A stretch of DNA of 64,000 nt from Acidimicrobiales bacterium (GTDB lineage: Bacteria > Actinomycetota > Acidimicrobiia > Acidimicrobiales > JAVJTC01), in assembly GCA_040219085.1 (NCBI GenBank), contig JAVJTC010000004.1, forward strand, positions 62,001 to 126,000, in the 5' to 3' direction. Position 1 is the first letter of the stretch. Each line of letters starts with the position of its first letter. Of the stretch, positions 1 through 8,600 are shown piece after piece. A program made the translations under genes and the position numbers. A model generated the notes under the pieces. It saw only the letters and a program-made list of their open reading frames with translations. It did no database searches and was not told where the DNA came from.

Positions 1-76
1 CGGCGGTCTCCACGTCGCAGATCTCAGGCGGCGTGTAGCCGTCCACGTCCGAAGGGGTCTGATCATCTGACTTCAT
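1..76 (-). CDS. Short RiPP-precursor-like peptide, truncated by window edge
   Basis: Reading leftward from ATG at 76, 25 codons are visible and remain open at the window edge. The peptide starts MKSDDQTPSD and continues with GYTPPEICDVET. A purine-rich ribosome binding site (GGAGATGG) lies just upstream of the ATG. The YTPPEICDVET stretch resembles YSPPCVIDVDS in the neighbouring short peptide at 131-253, so the two look like paralogous precursor peptides. Y-x-P-P followed by hydrophobic and acidic residues recalls the leader motif that PqqD-type recognition domains bind in lasso and related peptides (family knowledge). It is last in a leftward operon with HPr-kinase-like and radical SAM genes. 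The product and modification are unknown. Confidence 0.6.
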   Translation of the reverse strand, partial: MKSDDQTPSDVDGYTPPEICDVETA

Positions 77-130
77 CGCACCATCTCCATCTCGACGCCT
101 CGAAGGTCCATCCGTGTCGCCCGTCGATCC

Positions 131-253
131 TCAACTCGCGAGGATGGCCGGATTCACCACGAACTCCTGGTCATCGCGTGAATCGACATCGATGACGCAC
201 GGCGGCGAGTAGCTCACGGGGGTTCCCGTCTCGGGACTGTCGTCTTCGATCAT
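131..253 (-). CDS. 40-residue RiPP-precursor-like peptide
   Basis: This 40-codon frame starts with an ATG that overlaps the TGA of the HPr-kinase-like gene (ATGA), so it is probably translated by coupling. The peptide is acidic at the N-terminus (MIEDDSPETG), has the central motif SYSPPCVIDVDS and ends QEFVVNPAILAS. One cysteine and several Ser/Asp residues are the likely modifiable positions. The central motif is shared with the next short peptide downstream. Size, position after modification genes and the paralogue all suggest a ribosomally made, modified peptide precursor. No known core family is recognised, so the peptide class is left open. Confidence 0.6.
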   Translation of the reverse strand: MIEDDSPETGTPVSYSPPCVIDVDSRDDQEFVVNPAILAS

Positions 254-1239
254 TGCCGTTCCTGCGCTGGTGGCCACTGCGAAGCGACAGTTTCGCACGT
301 CCGTTCGACGAGCGCACGCAGGGCACCAGGCAGGTTCCCGAGGCCCTCCGGGAGATGGCCCCGGACAACCGGGATGCGAGCGGCCAACGCCGCCGCCAGC
401 GGGAACTGCACGTCGCGCGTCGCCTCGTCCACGGAGAAGGAGTTCGCGAGGATGGCGGCGACGCGGTAGCGGGTCGCGAGCTCCTCGAACGCCGGCTCAC
501 CGCCGCGTGCCCCCAGCACCACGACCGCCCCGACGGGTGTGGGCTCCCGGTGCCGCAGTGTGGCGGGAAGCGGTCTTGTCCGCTTCGGTGGAACCCGCGT
601 CTCATCGGGCGTGACCAGCCGGTCGAAGAGTCGCACGTCGACCGCCCCGGGCCAGGCGACCGGAACGGCTGCGGCGTCAGCGCCGGGGTCGACACGACCG
701 TGGTCTCCCAGCGCCATGAGAACACCGTCCTCGGCGAGCACCGGCCAACCCAGTTCCGCGGCAGTGGCGGCCACCGTCGACTTCCCCCGCCGCGACGGTC
801 CGACGAACAGGACCGCCACACCGTCGACGACGATCGCGGATGCATGGGAGAGGAAGTACCCCTGCGCCGTCAACAGCAACGGGATGGCTGCGTTGAGGAG
901 CCGATGGCGCCAGATGGTGTCCCCGGAGGCGACGGTGACCGTGATGAGCGACGCGTGGGGATCCAGGTCGAAGCTCGTGATCCCGGGCGCGGCGAGGCGC
1001 ACGATCCCGTCGCGGAGACGTTCGGGCAACGGCGTCGTCAGGTCCACCGTCGCGTCGTCGCCGCGCCGCTCCATGGGTTCGCCGGATGCCACCTCCACCG
1101 TGATGGACCCGAGTGGGGCCGGTTCACCCACGCCGAGACGCACGAGCGGCTCGCGAGACAACACCCGGTGGCCGAACGCCGTTCCCCTCTCCACGGGATC
1201 GGGGGATGGCTCACCCACAGTCTCGTCAGGGATCTCCAT
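250..1239 (-). CDS. HPr kinase-like (HprK-related) protein
   Basis: A 329-residue protein starting at ATG 1239, just after the stop of the radical SAM gene. The second half carries HAS-AIVVDG, then a P-loop GPSRRGKST (residues about 147-155) and LAEDGV, the layout of HprK/P C-terminal kinase domains. Such HprK-related proteins sit in several peptide-modification loci; some lasso-peptide clusters use one to phosphorylate the peptide C-terminus (family knowledge). The N-terminal half is not recognised. Its stop overlaps the start of the 40-residue peptide, which makes that peptide an obvious candidate substrate (inference). A regulatory kinase role is less likely because no phosphotransferase-system genes are nearby. 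Confidence 0.75.
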   Translation of the reverse strand: MEIPDETVGEPSPDPVERGTAFGHRVLSREPLVRLGVGEPAPLGSITVEVASGEPMERRGDDATVDLTTPLPERLRDGIVRLAAPGITSFDLDPHASLITVTVASGDTIWRHRLLNAAIPLLLTAQGYFLSHASAIVVDGVAVLFVGPSRRGKSTVAATAAELGWPVLAEDGVLMALGDHGRVDPGADAAAVPVAWPGAVDVRLFDRLVTPDETRVPPKRTRPLPATLRHREPTPVGAVVVLGARGGEPAFEELATRYRVAAILANSFSVDEATRDVQFPLAAALAARIPVVRGHLPEGLGNLPGALRALVERTCETVASQWPPAQERQ

Positions 1240-1247
1240 CTCGTCGA

Positions 1248-2756
1248 TCAGGGAGCAGCCGCGACGGGTATCCGGGACCGCGCCGACGCGTCCGGAGCGG
1301 ACGGCACCGGAACGAGGATGCCCCGTACCCGCAGATCGTCGACCGTGGCGACGACGTCGTCCTCCACCCTCGTCGGATCCGCGCCCACGAGACGGCTGCA
1401 CAGCGCTGCCGCGGCCTCCCGCACCGTGGCGCCGTCGGCGGCATCCATCACGAGGCTCGCGAACGCGTTCATCGTGGCGCGTGTGCCGTCGCGGAGCCGC
1501 ACGTACCTGTCACCGTCACGGTCCCCGCTCCAGCGCAGGTCACCGAGACGGTGGCGCCGGGCCAGAACGAGGTTCCGCAGAACGGACCTGGCGGCGGTGA
1601 CCGTGGCGGGGGTCACAGCCGGGGCGGGACCGACCGGCGCCAGGGCGACCTCGGCTGCAGGGACCTTCTCGCCGCCGGCCGGTGGCGCCGTGCCGGCCAG
1701 GAAGACGTCGGGGTCCCGGTACGGCACCACGGCGGAGTCCGATCCCGATGCTGCGTCAGCAGCCCAGTCGATGATGCGGCGGTCGGTCCACAACGAGCCG
1801 AGATTCTCCCAGCACGCTCGAACGCCGTCGTCGACCACGTTGCCGAAGGCGAAGGGCTGACCGGATTCCACGAGAACGGCGCCGTCGGGTTTGACCAGGA
1901 TCGTCCGGGGCGCATCCTTGATCCGTTCGACGATGTCGGGTGGCCCCGACAGCCTGACGTTCACAGGCGAACCGTGGCGGACACAGAACCGTGCGAACGA
2001 GGACTCGAGGACCCGGCGGTCCACGCCCCAGTCGCCGCCTCGCGTGGCCGACCCCGTGGGACCGACCGCCGTCACCCGCAGACTCCGCACACCGAGACCC
2101 CACATCGCCTCCATGAAGTCCTCCACCCGGTCCAGGTTGTCGGGCGTCACGACGTGGTTCACACGCACGGCGACGCCCCGCTGGATGAGCCGGTCGACGG
2201 CCGAAACGGCCCGGAACCAGCTACCGGCCACACCCCGGGCGTGATCATGCTCCTCGGGCGTCACCCCGTCGACGGACACCACGACGATCAGCCCGTCGTT
2301 CGCCCCCAGTCGGTCAGCGGTCCGGTCGTCGACGAACCACCCGTTGGTGTTCAGAATGACCGACGTCCCGGCCGAACTGAGGCGCTCGACCACGTCGAGG
2401 GTCAGGGACTTGCGGAAGAACGGTTCTCCGCCGCTGACGACCGCCTCGACGATGCCGAGTTCGAGGGTCTGGTCCACCACGGCGAGCCACTGGTCGTCGT
2501 CGAGTTCGTGGGGATGGCTGCGCGTCACCACCGGCGAGTCCGTGTAACAGAATCCGCACATGAGATTGCAGCGATGGGTCAGCTCGAACTTGGCACCGAC
2601 CGGGCGCTCGAGGAAGCGGGTCTCGTAGACCCTCGGCGCCGGCTCCGGACGACCCGCGGCACGTCGGGCGAGGCGCTTCATGGCCTCTGCGACGGGCTCA
2701 GGAAGGCGGGCCAGCGCCCTGCGGGCGAGCTCCTCCGTTCGGGTCGCTGTGATCAC
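1248..2756 (-). CDS. Radical SAM protein with C-terminal PqqD-like domain
   Basis: 502 residues from GTG 2756. Residues 55-70 hold FELTHRCNLMCGFC, with the C-x3-C-x2-C cluster at Cys63, 67 and 70, followed by a GGEPFF SAM-binding motif and a full radical SAM barrel (VSVDG, VNHVV). No cysteine-rich SPASM region is evident; instead the last roughly 110 residues (YVRLRDGTRATMNAFASLV onward) look like a PqqD/RRE fold. Such fusions bind a leader peptide and modify its core (family knowledge). It heads the leftward operon with the HprK-like and short-peptide genes. A start further upstream is possible, but 2756 leaves room for the divergent PqqD promoter. Confidence 0.8.
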   Translation of the reverse strand: MITATRTEELARRALARLPEPVAEAMKRLARRAAGRPEPAPRVYETRFLERPVGAKFELTHRCNLMCGFCYTDSPVVTRSHPHELDDDQWLAVVDQTLELGIVEAVVSGGEPFFRKSLTLDVVERLSSAGTSVILNTNGWFVDDRTADRLGANDGLIVVVSVDGVTPEEHDHARGVAGSWFRAVSAVDRLIQRGVAVRVNHVVTPDNLDRVEDFMEAMWGLGVRSLRVTAVGPTGSATRGGDWGVDRRVLESSFARFCVRHGSPVNVRLSGPPDIVERIKDAPRTILVKPDGAVLVESGQPFAFGNVVDDGVRACWENLGSLWTDRRIIDWAADAASGSDSAVVPYRDPDVFLAGTAPPAGGEKVPAAEVALAPVGPAPAVTPATVTAARSVLRNLVLARRHRLGDLRWSGDRDGDRYVRLRDGTRATMNAFASLVMDAADGATVREAAAALCSRLVGADPTRVEDDVVATVDDLRVRGILVPVPSAPDASARSRIPVAAAP

Positions 2757-2794
2757 GCCACTCCAGTCGGGAAGGCCGCAAATGCCTGCGTGAC

Positions 2795-2800
2795 TATAGT
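2795..2800 (+). promoter_or_regulatory. -10 element of a probable leaderless promoter
   Basis: TATAGT lies 7 bases before the GTG at 2808, so transcription should begin at or near the start codon, giving a leaderless mRNA. No good -35 hexamer is visible at the expected distance. Confidence 0.5.
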
Positions 2801-2807
2801 CCCGCAC

Positions 2808-3131
2808 GTGAGCGTCCCGAGCCCCGTGAGCTTCGACCCTGCGGATCGGGACGCCCTCGCGGCCACGGTCCTGGAGCGCGTAGAGGGGCGCCACGATGCC
2901 CGGATCGACGACGAGACGGTGATCTACGACGTCGCGTCGGGAAGGGTCTCGTCACTCAACCCGACGGGGACCATGCTGTGGGAGATGCTCGCCGAGCCCC
3001 GCACGCTCGACGAGCTCAGCGCAGCCCTGAAGGTGCGTTTCGGGATCGATCAGGCCCGCGCCGACAGCGACGTGTGTGCCTATGCGACGGGGCTGCACGA
3101 CCGCAACCTCATCCGCATCGTGTCGTCGTGA
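2808..3131 (+). CDS. PqqD-family peptide chaperone
   Basis: 107 residues, GTG start behind a TATAGT element. The sequence has the PqqD pattern: a beta-hairpin (DDETVIYDVASGRVSSLNPT), then GTMLWEMLAEPRTLDELSAAL and a final helix ending in RNLIRI. PqqD proteins bind precursor leader peptides and present them to modifying enzymes (family knowledge). Its TGA overlaps the GTG of the JmjC oxygenase gene, so the two are coupled, and it is divergent from the radical SAM operon. The likely role is recognition of the short Y-x-P-P peptides for the JmjC enzyme or another enzyme outside the window (inference). Confidence 0.8.
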   Translation: MSVPSPVSFDPADRDALAATVLERVEGRHDARIDDETVIYDVASGRVSSLNPTGTMLWEMLAEPRTLDELSAALKVRFGIDQARADSDVCAYATGLHDRNLIRIVSS

Positions 3132-4321
3132 CGGCAGCGGCGGGACCGCTGCCGTCCCACGACGCCCACGCCCGGCGTATCGCCGAGGCCCTCGGTGGTA
3201 CGACGTTCCCGGCGCGGACCCTGGGCCACGACGTCCACCACGGCTCGACCGAACCGCCGGACGCCTTCACCACCCTCTTCGATGCCGGCGGCTTCGCCCG
3301 GCTCGTCTCCACGACGCCGCTCCATCCGCCCCGCATCAGGATGTACCACGGGGCCGCCCTCGACCCCGGCCGGTACATGCAGGTCCGCCAGACGAGAACC
3401 GAACTCACCTACGTCGCTCCGGACCCCGACAAGGTGCGCTCGCGGCTCGGGGAGGGGGCGACGCTGGTCATCGGGATGATGGACGGCCTCGTCCCGGCGC
3501 TCGACGACACCCGTCGGGCGCTGCAGTGGTGGCTGCGGTGTCCCATCGACACCACCGGATACCTCGTCCACGGGGCCACGAGCGGGTTCTCACCCCACGT
3601 GGACGACTTCGACGTCGTCGCCGTTCAACTCGAAGGGTCGAAGAACTGGGGCCTGTGGGATCCGACGCGGGCCCACCCGCTCGAGCGCGACGTCGCCCGG
3701 CCCCAGCCGCCCGACGGTGACCCCCGCTGGGTCACGTTGAAGGCCGGCGATGTCCTCTATCTGCCCAGGGGGACCTGGCACACAGCCGAGACGACCGACC
3801 CCGACGGGGTCAGCACCCACCTCGCCATGGTCCTGCGACGCCGCACCGGGATCGACTGGGTCGGCTTCCTGGCCGACCGGCTGCGCGCCAGTGAACGCTT
3901 TCGCGCGGATCTGCCGGTGTTCGCTGATGACACCGGGGCGGCCGACCACGCCCGGGCCCTGGTCGACGAACTGACCGCCGTCGCCGCGGACGCGGACTGG
4001 ACCGCCTTCGTGAACCACGACCTCGCCACCGCCACAGTCCCCCCGACGGGCGATCTCTCCACCGTGGCTGTCACGTCCGCTCGCCGCGTCCGGTTCGTCA
4101 CCCCGTTCCGACCCGCCATCAGCGACGACGGCTCCGACACCTACTGCGAAGCGGGGGGCAGACGGCTGCGCTTCGACTCCCGGTGCCGCGCCATGCTCGA
4201 CGTGCTGGCGGGTGGCGGCTGGTTCGACATCGCCGAGCTCCCATGCGGGAACCTGCCCGACCGCGCCCTTCCCGACACCCTCACGGCCCTCGCCGCCGCC
4301 GGGCTGATCCAGCTGCGCTGA
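3128..4321 (+). CDS. JmjC/cupin Fe(II)/2-oxoglutarate oxygenase
   Basis: 397 residues, GTG start overlapping the PqqD stop. The middle has the cupin iron site SPHVDDFDV (His157, Asp159) and the distal histidine in GTWHTAE (His218), preceded by KAGDVLYLPRG. This layout matches RoxA/MINA-type JmjC hydroxylases, which hydroxylate ribosomal proteins or peptides. The C-terminal region (about 280-397) is a winged-helix-like tail ending in a short LTALAAAGLIQLR helix, also seen in such enzymes. Coupling to PqqD suggests peptide hydroxylation rather than ribosomal protein modification (inference). The residues for 2-oxoglutarate binding were not assigned. Confidence 0.8.
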   Translation: MTAAAGPLPSHDAHARRIAEALGGTTFPARTLGHDVHHGSTEPPDAFTTLFDAGGFARLVSTTPLHPPRIRMYHGAALDPGRYMQVRQTRTELTYVAPDPDKVRSRLGEGATLVIGMMDGLVPALDDTRRALQWWLRCPIDTTGYLVHGATSGFSPHVDDFDVVAVQLEGSKNWGLWDPTRAHPLERDVARPQPPDGDPRWVTLKAGDVLYLPRGTWHTAETTDPDGVSTHLAMVLRRRTGIDWVGFLADRLRASERFRADLPVFADDTGAADHARALVDELTAVAADADWTAFVNHDLATATVPPTGDLSTVAVTSARRVRFVTPFRPAISDDGSDTYCEAGGRRLRFDSRCRAMLDVLAGGGWFDIAELPCGNLPDRALPDTLTALAAAGLIQLR

Positions 4322-4384
4322 GGCGATCTGCGGGCGAAGCGGCCCGGCGCCCGCGACAATGGGTCACGCCCCGAGGAGGCCGCG

Positions 4385-5257
4385 ATGCCCCACACCGATG
4401 ACGGCGACGGTGCCGATACGCCGTACGAGGATCTCAGCGACCTCGAGAACGGTTTCGGCGACGCACCGGCCGCCGAGCGTCGGCGGCTGAGCCGCAAGGT
4501 CTACAACCGCGAACTCGACCGTCTGCACCTGGAACTCGCGAAGCTCCAGGCGTGGATCGTCCATGAGGGGCTGAAGGTCGTCGTGATCTTCGAGGGCCGT
4601 GACGCGGCAGGAAAGGGCGGGGCGATCAAGCGGATCAGTGAGCCACTCAACCCGCGCATCTGCCGGGTCGAGGCCCTGGGCAAGCCCGACGACCGCGAGC
4701 GGACCCAGTGGTACTTCCAACGCTACGTGCCGTACCTCCCCGCAGCGGGTGAGATGGTCCTGTTCGACCGCAGTTGGTACAACCGCGCGGGTGTCGAACT
4801 GGTGATGGGCTACTGCACCCCCGACGAGCACCAGGAGTTCCTGCGGTCCTGCCCGGAGTTCGAACGCATGCTCGTCCGGTCGGGAATCGTCCTGGTGAAG
4901 TACTGGTTCTCGGTCAGTGACGTCGAGCAGGAGCGGCGGTTCCAGGCCCGCATGAAGGACCCCCGCAAGCGCTGGAAGCTCAGCCCCATGGACCTCGAGT
5001 CCAGAGAGAAGTGGGCCGACTACTCCCGTGCCAAGGACGTGATGTTCAACCACACCGACATCAAGCAGGCTCCGTGGTGGGTGGTGAACGCCGACGACAA
5101 GCGCAGGGCGCGACTCAACTGCATCAGCCACCTGCTCAGCCAGATCCCCTACGAGGACGTCACGCGTCCCGAGGTGGAGCTTCCGCCGCGCCACGACGTC
5201 AGCTCCTACATCCGTCCGCCGATCACCGACCAGACCTTCGTACCCGAGATCTTCTGA
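4385..5257 (+). CDS. ppk2: Polyphosphate kinase 2
   Basis: 290 residues with the PPK2 signature: Walker A-like FEGRDAAGKGGAIKR, then QWYFQRYVPYLP and Walker B-like DRSWYNRAGVE, followed by lid residues (RWKLSPMDLESREKW). PPK2 enzymes interconvert polyphosphate and nucleoside di- or triphosphates in the cytoplasm. The family usually ends near YVPEVY; this protein ends FVPEIF, so it looks full length. The acidic N-terminal 40 residues are variable in the family. The ATG at 4385 has an upstream GAGGAGGC ribosome binding site. Strongly coding-like sequence continues in the same frame after the TGA (see next entry). Confidence 0.95.
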   Translation: MPHTDDGDGADTPYEDLSDLENGFGDAPAAERRRLSRKVYNRELDRLHLELAKLQAWIVHEGLKVVVIFEGRDAAGKGGAIKRISEPLNPRICRVEALGKPDDRERTQWYFQRYVPYLPAAGEMVLFDRSWYNRAGVELVMGYCTPDEHQEFLRSCPEFERMLVRSGIVLVKYWFSVSDVEQERRFQARMKDPRKRWKLSPMDLESREKWADYSRAKDVMFNHTDIKQAPWWVVNADDKRRARLNCISHLLSQIPYEDVTRPEVELPPRHDVSSYIRPPITDQTFVPEIF

Positions 5258-5413
5258 GCGCCGACCACGAAGGCGGACCAGGCCGACTCCTTCGACACGC
5301 TGCGGGCCCTCCTCACGAACTCGGCGCTGCTGGACGCGATGGAAGATGCCGGCGTCACCTCCGAGCCCCAGGTGAGCTTCGCCACGGGCGGCTGGGCCGG
5401 CTCCTACGAGTGA
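5258..5413 (+). other. Coding-like in-frame stretch after the ppk2 stop
   Basis: Directly after the ppk2 TGA the same frame stays open for 51 codons to TGA at 5413. Third positions are almost all G or C, as in the real genes here. The predicted peptide contains ADSFDTLRALLTNSALLDAM and ends SFATGGWAGSYE. There is no ATG, GTG or TTG start before an internal ATG at 5339. It could be a readthrough extension, a short peptide gene with a rare start, or a remnant. It overlaps the 3' end of bioD on the other strand by 10 bases. Confidence 0.4.
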
Positions 5414-6063
5414 CGCCGGTCACGGTCGACGGCTGAGCGGCAGCGGACGAGCGTCCTGTCGAGGGCCGTCTCCACGGCCACCCCGGCGTGACGCCGCAGC
5501 CAGGCCAGATTGCGGCGGTGCAGATCGTCGTCGGGGTCGAAGCGATTCACGAAGACGACAGCGGGCCATTTCTCCAACGCCCCGAGCGTCAGCATCGTCG
5601 CGTTGATCGTTCCCAACCGGGCGTCGGTGACGAGCAGAACCCGGTCGGGCGCGACGAGGCCGACGAGAGCGCCACTGTCGCCGTCGTGGGCCACCGGGGA
5701 ACGGACACCGCCCACGGTTTCGACGAGGCCGAAATCGATCCCCTCCGCCCAGGTGACGGCCAGATCCTGCAGACCGATCCCGGGGAAACCGAGGGCGTCG
5801 GCCGCCATGGGCGGCGCCATCGGCAGCGGGTACCAGCGCTCCGCCGGGCACACGTCGAGGGGTTCGAGACCGGCGGCGGCGGCGAGGACCTCCGCATCGG
5901 TCGCCCCCACCTCAGCGGCGTGGTAGCTCTGCACGGGCTTGCGCACGGCGACGGCGAGGCCCTGCGCGCGGGCCCGCTCGACCAGATTGGCAGTCACCCA
6001 GGTCTTGCCGACACCCGTGTCGGTACCGACCACGGCGACGACACAGCGGGGGCGCTCCGTCAC
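5404..6063 (-). CDS. bioD: Dethiobiotin synthetase
   Basis: 219 residues from a GTG that overlaps the bioF stop (GTGA). The P-loop GTDTGVGKTWVTANL at the N-terminus is the BioD hallmark, followed by RKPVQ and VETVGGVRSP, matching the conserved carboxylation-site loop. The enzyme makes dethiobiotin from 7,8-diaminononanoate, CO2 and ATP. It is third in the leftward bioA-bioF-bioD operon and supplies the substrate for biotin synthase, which is not in this window. Confidence 0.95.
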   Translation of the reverse strand: MTERPRCVVAVVGTDTGVGKTWVTANLVERARAQGLAVAVRKPVQSYHAAEVGATDAEVLAAAAGLEPLDVCPAERWYPLPMAPPMAADALGFPGIGLQDLAVTWAEGIDFGLVETVGGVRSPVAHDGDSGALVGLVAPDRVLLVTDARLGTINATMLTLGALEKWPAVVFVNRFDPDDDLHRRNLAWLRRHAGVAVETALDRTLVRCRSAVDRDRRHS

Positions 6064-7196
6064 AGAAGTGCCGGCGACGACTCGCCGCCCGCCGGCCCGA
6101 GCCCCGTGGCCGCGAGCGCCTCGACCAGCTGATCCACCATCGCCCCGGTGTGCGCCGCCGAAAGGGCGATCCGGAGTCGACTCGTCCCCTCGGGCACGGT
6201 CGGTGGGCGGATGGCGGGGACCCACAGGCCCCGTTCGGCAAGCGCCGCAGACGCGGCCACGGCGGCAGCTTCGGATCCGACCACGACGGGAAGGATCGGT
6301 GACCGGCACCCCGGCCGGGCGCGCTCCACCGCTGCGGCGAGCCGCCGCTTCAATCCCACACCCTCCGCAGAAACGGTCACGTTGAGCGCCGCGAGTGCCG
6401 CGGCCGCTGAGACAGGACCGAGGCCCGTCGTGAAGATGAACGACCGGGCGCGGTTCACCAACAGATCGATGACGGCCTGTCGAGCGGCGACGAACCCCCC
6501 CTGGGAGCCCAGAGCCTTGGACAGGGTTCCGATTCTCACGAGCTCGCACCCGACGTCGCCGACGTGCGGGCCGAGAACGGCATGGGCCTCGTCGAGGACC
6601 AACACGGCGTCATGGTGGGCGCAGAGCTCCGCGAGCTCCGCGACCGGCGCCTCGTCGCCGTCCATCGAGAACACGGCATCGCTCACGACGACCCGCGGCC
6701 CGGCGGCGACGGCCATCGACTCCGCGAGGTGACCGACGTCACGGTGCCGGTACACGACCACGTCGGCGCGGGCGAGCCTGCAGCCGTCGATGATCGAGGC
6801 GTGGTTCGCCTCGTCACTGAAGATCGTCACGCCTGCGCCGCCGAGGGTCGTCAACACCCCGAGGTTGGCCTGGTACCCCGACGGGAAGACGAGGGCCGCC
6901 TCCGTGCCACGCCACTCTGCCAGGGCGGTCTCGAGCTGGGCGTGGACGGGTCGGGTACCCACGACCAACCGCGACGCCGTCGCGCCCGCACCCCAGCGGT
7001 CGAGCGCGCCGTGTGCGGCATCGACGACCGCGGGGTGGGTCGACAGTCCGAGGTAGTCGTTGGACGCGAAGGAGACGACCTCACGTCCATCCACACACCC
7101 GACCGGTCCACGGGCGTCGAAGACCGCGTTCGTGCGCCAGCGGCCCTGACCTCGGATCGAGCCCAGATCCGCGTCGATGCGCGCGGCCCAGTCCAT
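6060..7196 (-). CDS. bioF: 8-amino-7-oxononanoate synthase
   Basis: 378 residues with the alpha-oxoamine synthase layout: FASNDYLGLSTHP near the N-terminus, GSGATASRLV-like GAGATASRLVVGT, DEANHASIIDGCRLA, VLDEAHAVLG and the PLP lysine in TLSKALGSQGG. It condenses pimeloyl thioester with alanine in biotin biosynthesis. ATG 7196 is 8 bases after the bioA stop; an upstream start inside bioA would add residues not typical of the family. Its stop overlaps the bioD start, indicating translational coupling. Confidence 0.95.
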   Translation of the reverse strand: MDWAARIDADLGSIRGQGRWRTNAVFDARGPVGCVDGREVVSFASNDYLGLSTHPAVVDAAHGALDRWGAGATASRLVVGTRPVHAQLETALAEWRGTEAALVFPSGYQANLGVLTTLGGAGVTIFSDEANHASIIDGCRLARADVVVYRHRDVGHLAESMAVAAGPRVVVSDAVFSMDGDEAPVAELAELCAHHDAVLVLDEAHAVLGPHVGDVGCELVRIGTLSKALGSQGGFVAARQAVIDLLVNRARSFIFTTGLGPVSAAAALAALNVTVSAEGVGLKRRLAAAVERARPGCRSPILPVVVGSEAAAVAASAALAERGLWVPAIRPPTVPEGTSRLRIALSAAHTGAMVDQLVEALAATGLGPAGGESSPALL

Positions 7197-7203
7197 CGGC
7201 GAC

Positions 7204-8520
7204 TCAGCCGAACCGGTCGACCACGGCGAGCATCGCATCGCAGATCGTCACCACGTCGGCGTCATCGGTCACGTACGGCGGCATCGTGTAGAGCAGCCGC
7301 CCGAACGGCCGCAACCACACGCCCCGTTCGACGAACACGTCACGCGCGGCGACCGGAACCGGTTCGGCCATCTCGATGACGCCGATCGCGCCGAGCACCC
7401 GCACGTCCGCGACGCCGGGACGGCCCTTCGCCGCGGAGAGGCCGGTGACCAGAGCGTCCTCGATCCGCTTGACCGTGGCACGCCAGTCGGCGCCGACCAG
7501 CAGGTCGATCGATGCAACCGAGACAGCGGCCGCGAGCGGGTTGGCCATGAACGTCGGTCCGTGCATGAGCGCGCCTGATTCCGCCGCGCTCACCCCGTCG
7601 GCGACCTCAGCCGTGCACAACGTCGCCGCCATCGAGAGGTACCCACCGGTCATCGCCTTGCCGAGGCACATGATGTCGGGGGTGACCCCCGCATGGTCAC
7701 AGCCGAAGAGCTCCCCGGAACGGCCGAAGCCGGTTGCGATCTCGTCGGCGATCAACAGCACCTCGGCCTCGTCGCACAGCTCGCGCACTGCGGCAAGGTA
7801 CCCGGGCGAATAGAACCGCATGCCACCGGCGCCCTGCACGACCGGCTCGAGCACCACCGCGGCGATCTCGTCACGATGCTCCGCGAGGAGTCCACCGAGT
7901 TCCGCCACGTGCTCGACGGTGAACGTGTCGCCGTAGACGGGCATCGGCACCGGGGCGAAGATCTGCGGGGCCAGCATCCCGTTGAACATCGAGTGCATTC
8001 CGGTGACGGGGTCACACACCGACATCGCACCGATCGTGTCCCCGTGGTATCCGCCGCGCACTGTGAGCATGCGGCGGCGCCCGGGCCGTCCCCGCCCGCG
8101 CTGGTACTGGACCGCCATCTTGATCGCGACCTCGACCGCCACCGAGCCCGAGTCGGACAGGAACACGCGCTCGAGGGCATCGGGGGTGATCGCGACGAGC
8201 CGCTCGGCGAGTTCCACGGCAGACCGATGCGTGAGGCCACCGAACATGACATGGGACATGTCGTCGAGTTGGGCCCGGGCAGCGGCGTCGAGAACGGAAT
8301 GGCGATATCCGTGGATGGCAGCCCACCACGACGACATGGCGTCGATGAGCTCGCGCCCGTCCGCCAGGCGTAGACGCACCCCCGATGCCGACACGACCGC
8401 CAGGGGGGCTTCAGAGGGGTGCTGTGCCGCCGGCGCGTAGGGATGCCACAGGACGGCCCGGTCTCGGCCGACGAGATCGGTGACCGGGTCGCGATGTGGC
8501 ACGAACGCGTCGGCTTTCAC
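7204..8520 (-). CDS. bioA: Adenosylmethionine-8-amino-7-oxononanoate aminotransferase
   Basis: 438 residues, GTG start. Motifs of class III aminotransferases are clear: LWHPYA near the N-terminus, [54 protein letters not shown] and the PLP lysine in [13 protein letters not shown] and [11 protein letters not shown] are typical of BioA. The enzyme converts 8-amino-7-oxononanoate to 7,8-diaminononanoate using SAM as amino donor. It is first in bioA-bioF-bioD. No BirA-type operator was recognised upstream. Confidence 0.95.
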   Translation of the reverse strand: MKADAFVPHRDPVTDLVGRDRAVLWHPYAPAAQHPSEAPLAVVSASGVRLRLADGRELIDAMSSWWAAIHGYRHSVLDAAARAQLDDMSHVMFGGLTHRSAVELAERLVAITPDALERVFLSDSGSVAVEVAIKMAVQYQRGRGRPGRRRMLTVRGGYHGDTIGAMSVCDPVTGMHSMFNGMLAPQIFAPVPMPVYGDTFTVEHVAELGGLLAEHRDEIAAVVLEPVVQGAGGMRFYSPGYLAAVRELCDEAEVLLIADEIATGFGRSGELFGCDHAGVTPDIMCLGKAMTGGYLSMAATLCTAEVADGVSAAESGALMHGPTFMANPLAAAVSVASIDLLVGADWRATVKRIEDALVTGLSAAKGRPGVADVRVLGAIGVIEMAEPVPVAARDVFVERGVWLRPFGRLLYTMPPYVTDDADVVTICDAMLAVVDRFG

Positions 8521-8600
8521 GGCCGCAACCGTATGTCGCGGGGGGACCGACTTCCCAAGGGTCGGGGAAACCGGGGCCCGGTCGGAACCGGTGGGGCCGG

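Noticed and set aside
253-1860. 535-codon plus-strand frame opposite the HprK-like and radical SAM genes
   Set aside because: It is the reverse of real genes and lacks a ribosome binding site or any known motif.
1113-3131. Long open frame of 672 codons on the plus strand opposite the radical SAM gene
   Set aside because: Only its last 107 codons (from GTG 2808) encode a recognisable PqqD protein. The rest is antisense to the radical SAM and HprK-like genes, with Arg/His/Pro-rich noise typical of high-GC shadow frames.
5255-5257. Second selenocysteine UGA at the ppk2 stop
   Set aside because: No stem-loop with a GGTCT-type apex lies at the required distance, and PPK2 normally ends at this position.
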